From Linepithema humile (taxonomy: Eukaryota; Arthropoda; Insecta; Hymenoptera; Formicidae), in NCBI RefSeq assembly GCF_040581485.1, contig NC_090131.1:5332001-5396000 (forward strand): a stretch of DNA of 64,000 nucleotides. Direction: 5' to 3'. Shown here piece by piece: positions 62,087 through 64,000 of the stretch (the first letter of the stretch is position 1; each line of letters opens with the position of its first letter). Under the pieces are notes generated by a model, which saw only the letters and a program-made list of their open reading frames with translations, had not been told where the DNA came from and made no database searches. Position numbers and translations under genes: made by a program.

Positions 62087-64000
62087 GTGAGTTTTTTTCT
62101 GTTGAAAGTGCGAGTAAGACCTACACACACACACTACTATCTCTATCCTCTGCTCTCTCTCTCTCTCTCTATCTCTATCTCTATTTTTTCGGCCGTGAAC
62201 GACGAACCCGCGGGGACTCAACGCCGTTTTCTCTTCTCCGGATTTTTTGTTTTTCGAGTACATTAACCGTGCGATACCTCTAACGGAAGTAAACTTCCGC
62301 ATTCGATTCGCCCGCGTAATGAGACTACGGTAATTACGAAACGCAAGATAATCCTCCGCGGTGGAGAGAATTAAGATCGAATTAACATTCGCATTAACGA
62401 GCGATAAACCTCGTTAACAGCCGCCGCAACCCCTCCGGCAGGGGAGGAGGGTGAGATTAAGAAGTTGGAGGGGTTGGATTTCGAAGAGTCCGCCAGTTTC
62501 GGTTTGCGGGATTGATTAGTGCTGCGGCGTTCAGTTCCCCGGTTGCAGTTGTCCACGATTCGAACAGAGTCCTCAAATAGGAATATGTCTAGCACCCAAT
62601 GGTTTCCGATTGCTCGGTCGCGTTGCTCGATCGTTTTTGTTAATCCTCGGCTGCTGCGCTTGAATTTTGGCCGAAGAGTAACGGCGTTTTGCGTTGACAA
62701 ATTAAACGAGATCAATTTTATTTTTTATTTCACTAAAATCTGAAGTGAATTGAAATCATTAGTTTTTAATTCAGCTGCAATGTGGCAGCCGAGGATTAAA
62801 TGTTCGCCATTGGGTATGCGATCCTTCCTATTCTCGACGAACGGTCCACGTGACATAGACGTCGCATCCTTCCTAAAAGGCGAGAGAGAGCGTTTGTTCG
62901 AGGTTGTCACGCGGCGGCGCCTATGATTTGATCAATGTCGAAGGCCCGTCGTTGCAACGTGAGCGATATGTCCGACCTGCATTCGGAAGATTGTTCGATA
63001 TTTCGAGCCGACTTGATCTGCCTGTCTGCGGTCTTATGCTCACGTGGGAAATCAGTGTTAAACATCGCATGTGAGATAATATATATCAAAGAGGTGTAAT
63101 TGAGAAACAAGAAGCGACAAGTTCATCAATTATGTGTGAAATAATAATTATTTATGTCGCAATATCGAAAGAGCATAATTAAAAATTCGGACAATGCACG
63201 TCTGTTTCGCAAGTCGGTTCGAAGGCATAGTTGCGGCTTCTAAAACTGCTTTTGGGAAACCCGATAGAGCACTAGTAGCCCTGCGCTATAATGTTTTGAG
63301 CACAGGTTCACGAAAAGGAAGACGAATCGCAATCGAATCAGGTCGATTGAATCGCTCGAAGAATTATTTTTTTGTGGTTAATTTAAAGAGTAGCAAGTAA
63401 TTTTTTAAAATTAAAATTCTCTCATTTTGATACTAATAAAACATTATATTTATTTGAGAGTGCATTAAAGTAGCACTCTTTCATCAATAATTTCTGATTA
63501 ATATTCCAAGAATGTTAAATTAATTTTTTTATTCTTTTTTCGCCTTGAAAACCAACAGGCGTATTTAGTTATATTTATAAGAGACGAGTGGTCGCATTAA
63601 GGTTGCATTAGAGATGATGATGTGGAAATGTGTAAGAAATCATGATCTCGAAGATGTACGACGGGCCTCCGCATGCTCGAGACTCGGTGCCAGACTCGAC
63701 TGCGTTTTGATAAATGTTAGCTCGGTAGACAACTGTCGCAACGGCGTGCACTCGAAAATAACATCGGCTCGCGTTACAGGCACTGATTATTTACACGGAT
63801 CATTACAAGCCCACCATTTTTAGAGCGGTCGTGAATTCAACGTTCCGTTACTCGCGCAGAGAGTTCGCAATATCGGTGTTATCGTTCGGCATTTAACGTC
63901 AAAAAAGAATATTCGCGAGAATTTCCAATCAACGGATCTGCGCCGGATCGGCAGCCCCGAATGCATTCGAATGTTTTGCAATATGCAGTTTGTGCCATAC
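62087..64000 (+). other. No supported gene
   Basis: A CT/TATC-rich microsatellite occurs near 62150-62185. The remaining sequence is mixed, with short overlapping open frames on both strands and nothing I recognise. Confidence 0.5.

Noticed and set aside
52100..64000. Search for the RKEVIRNKIRAIGK calmodulin-binding exon and autoinhibitory exon
   Set aside because: No matching sequence was seen in any + frame. A short exon missed by eye remains possible.

Overview
The window is animal nuclear DNA with one protein-coding gene I can identify with certainty: the catalytic A subunit of calcineurin (PP2B/PPP3C, Ca2+/calmodulin-dependent Ser/Thr phosphatase), on the + strand. Its very long introns, the insect-like calcineurin variant (for example YAACCDFLQ), the CpG-rich GC blocks alternating with AT-rich blocks, and the many (CT)n, (TG)n and poly-T tracts suggest an insect, most likely a hymenopteran such as an ant or bee. 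The lineage is an inference from composition and gene sequence.

Layout. 1-23193: no supported exon; probably a 5' intron of calcineurin A or its flank, with microsatellites, one MITE-like element (19210-19616), two good hairpins (4404-4491, 15933-16044) and a TATA/Inr pair (20358-20388). 23194-51848: seven coding exons with matching phases and consensus splice sites, encoding about 300 residues that align without gaps to human PPP3CA residues 88-387. They include all metal ligands, the catalytic His, the PxIxIT-docking strand and most of the calcineurin-B-binding helix. Introns are 6.1, 5.5, 12.6 and 3.0 kb, then 159 and 382 nt. The 12.6-kb intron holds a second MITE-like copy (37142-37521).

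51849-52096: the most interesting coding region. A 61-nt intron leads to a 30-nt phase-1/phase-1 candidate microexon whose donor is weak. Reading through that donor gives a 51-residue hydrophobic, Cys-containing C-terminus and a stop; retaining the 61-nt intron gives a different tail and a stop. Either product would lack the calmodulin-binding and autoinhibitory segments. The usual 3' exons (remaining CnB helix, calmodulin-binding and autoinhibitory regions) were not found before 64000, nor were the N-terminal exons upstream.

52.1-62.1 kb: a pyrimidine-rich + strand with several long stretches lacking any AG dinucleotide (55055-55238, 56198-56470, 61625-62089). Each ends beside an ATG and a consensus-like 5' splice site. 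The last contains a plausible first coding exon (62011-62086) of an unidentified gene. 62.1-64 kb shows nothing further I can support.

No rRNA, tRNA, CRISPR array, intact transposase or bacterial/viral gene was seen.
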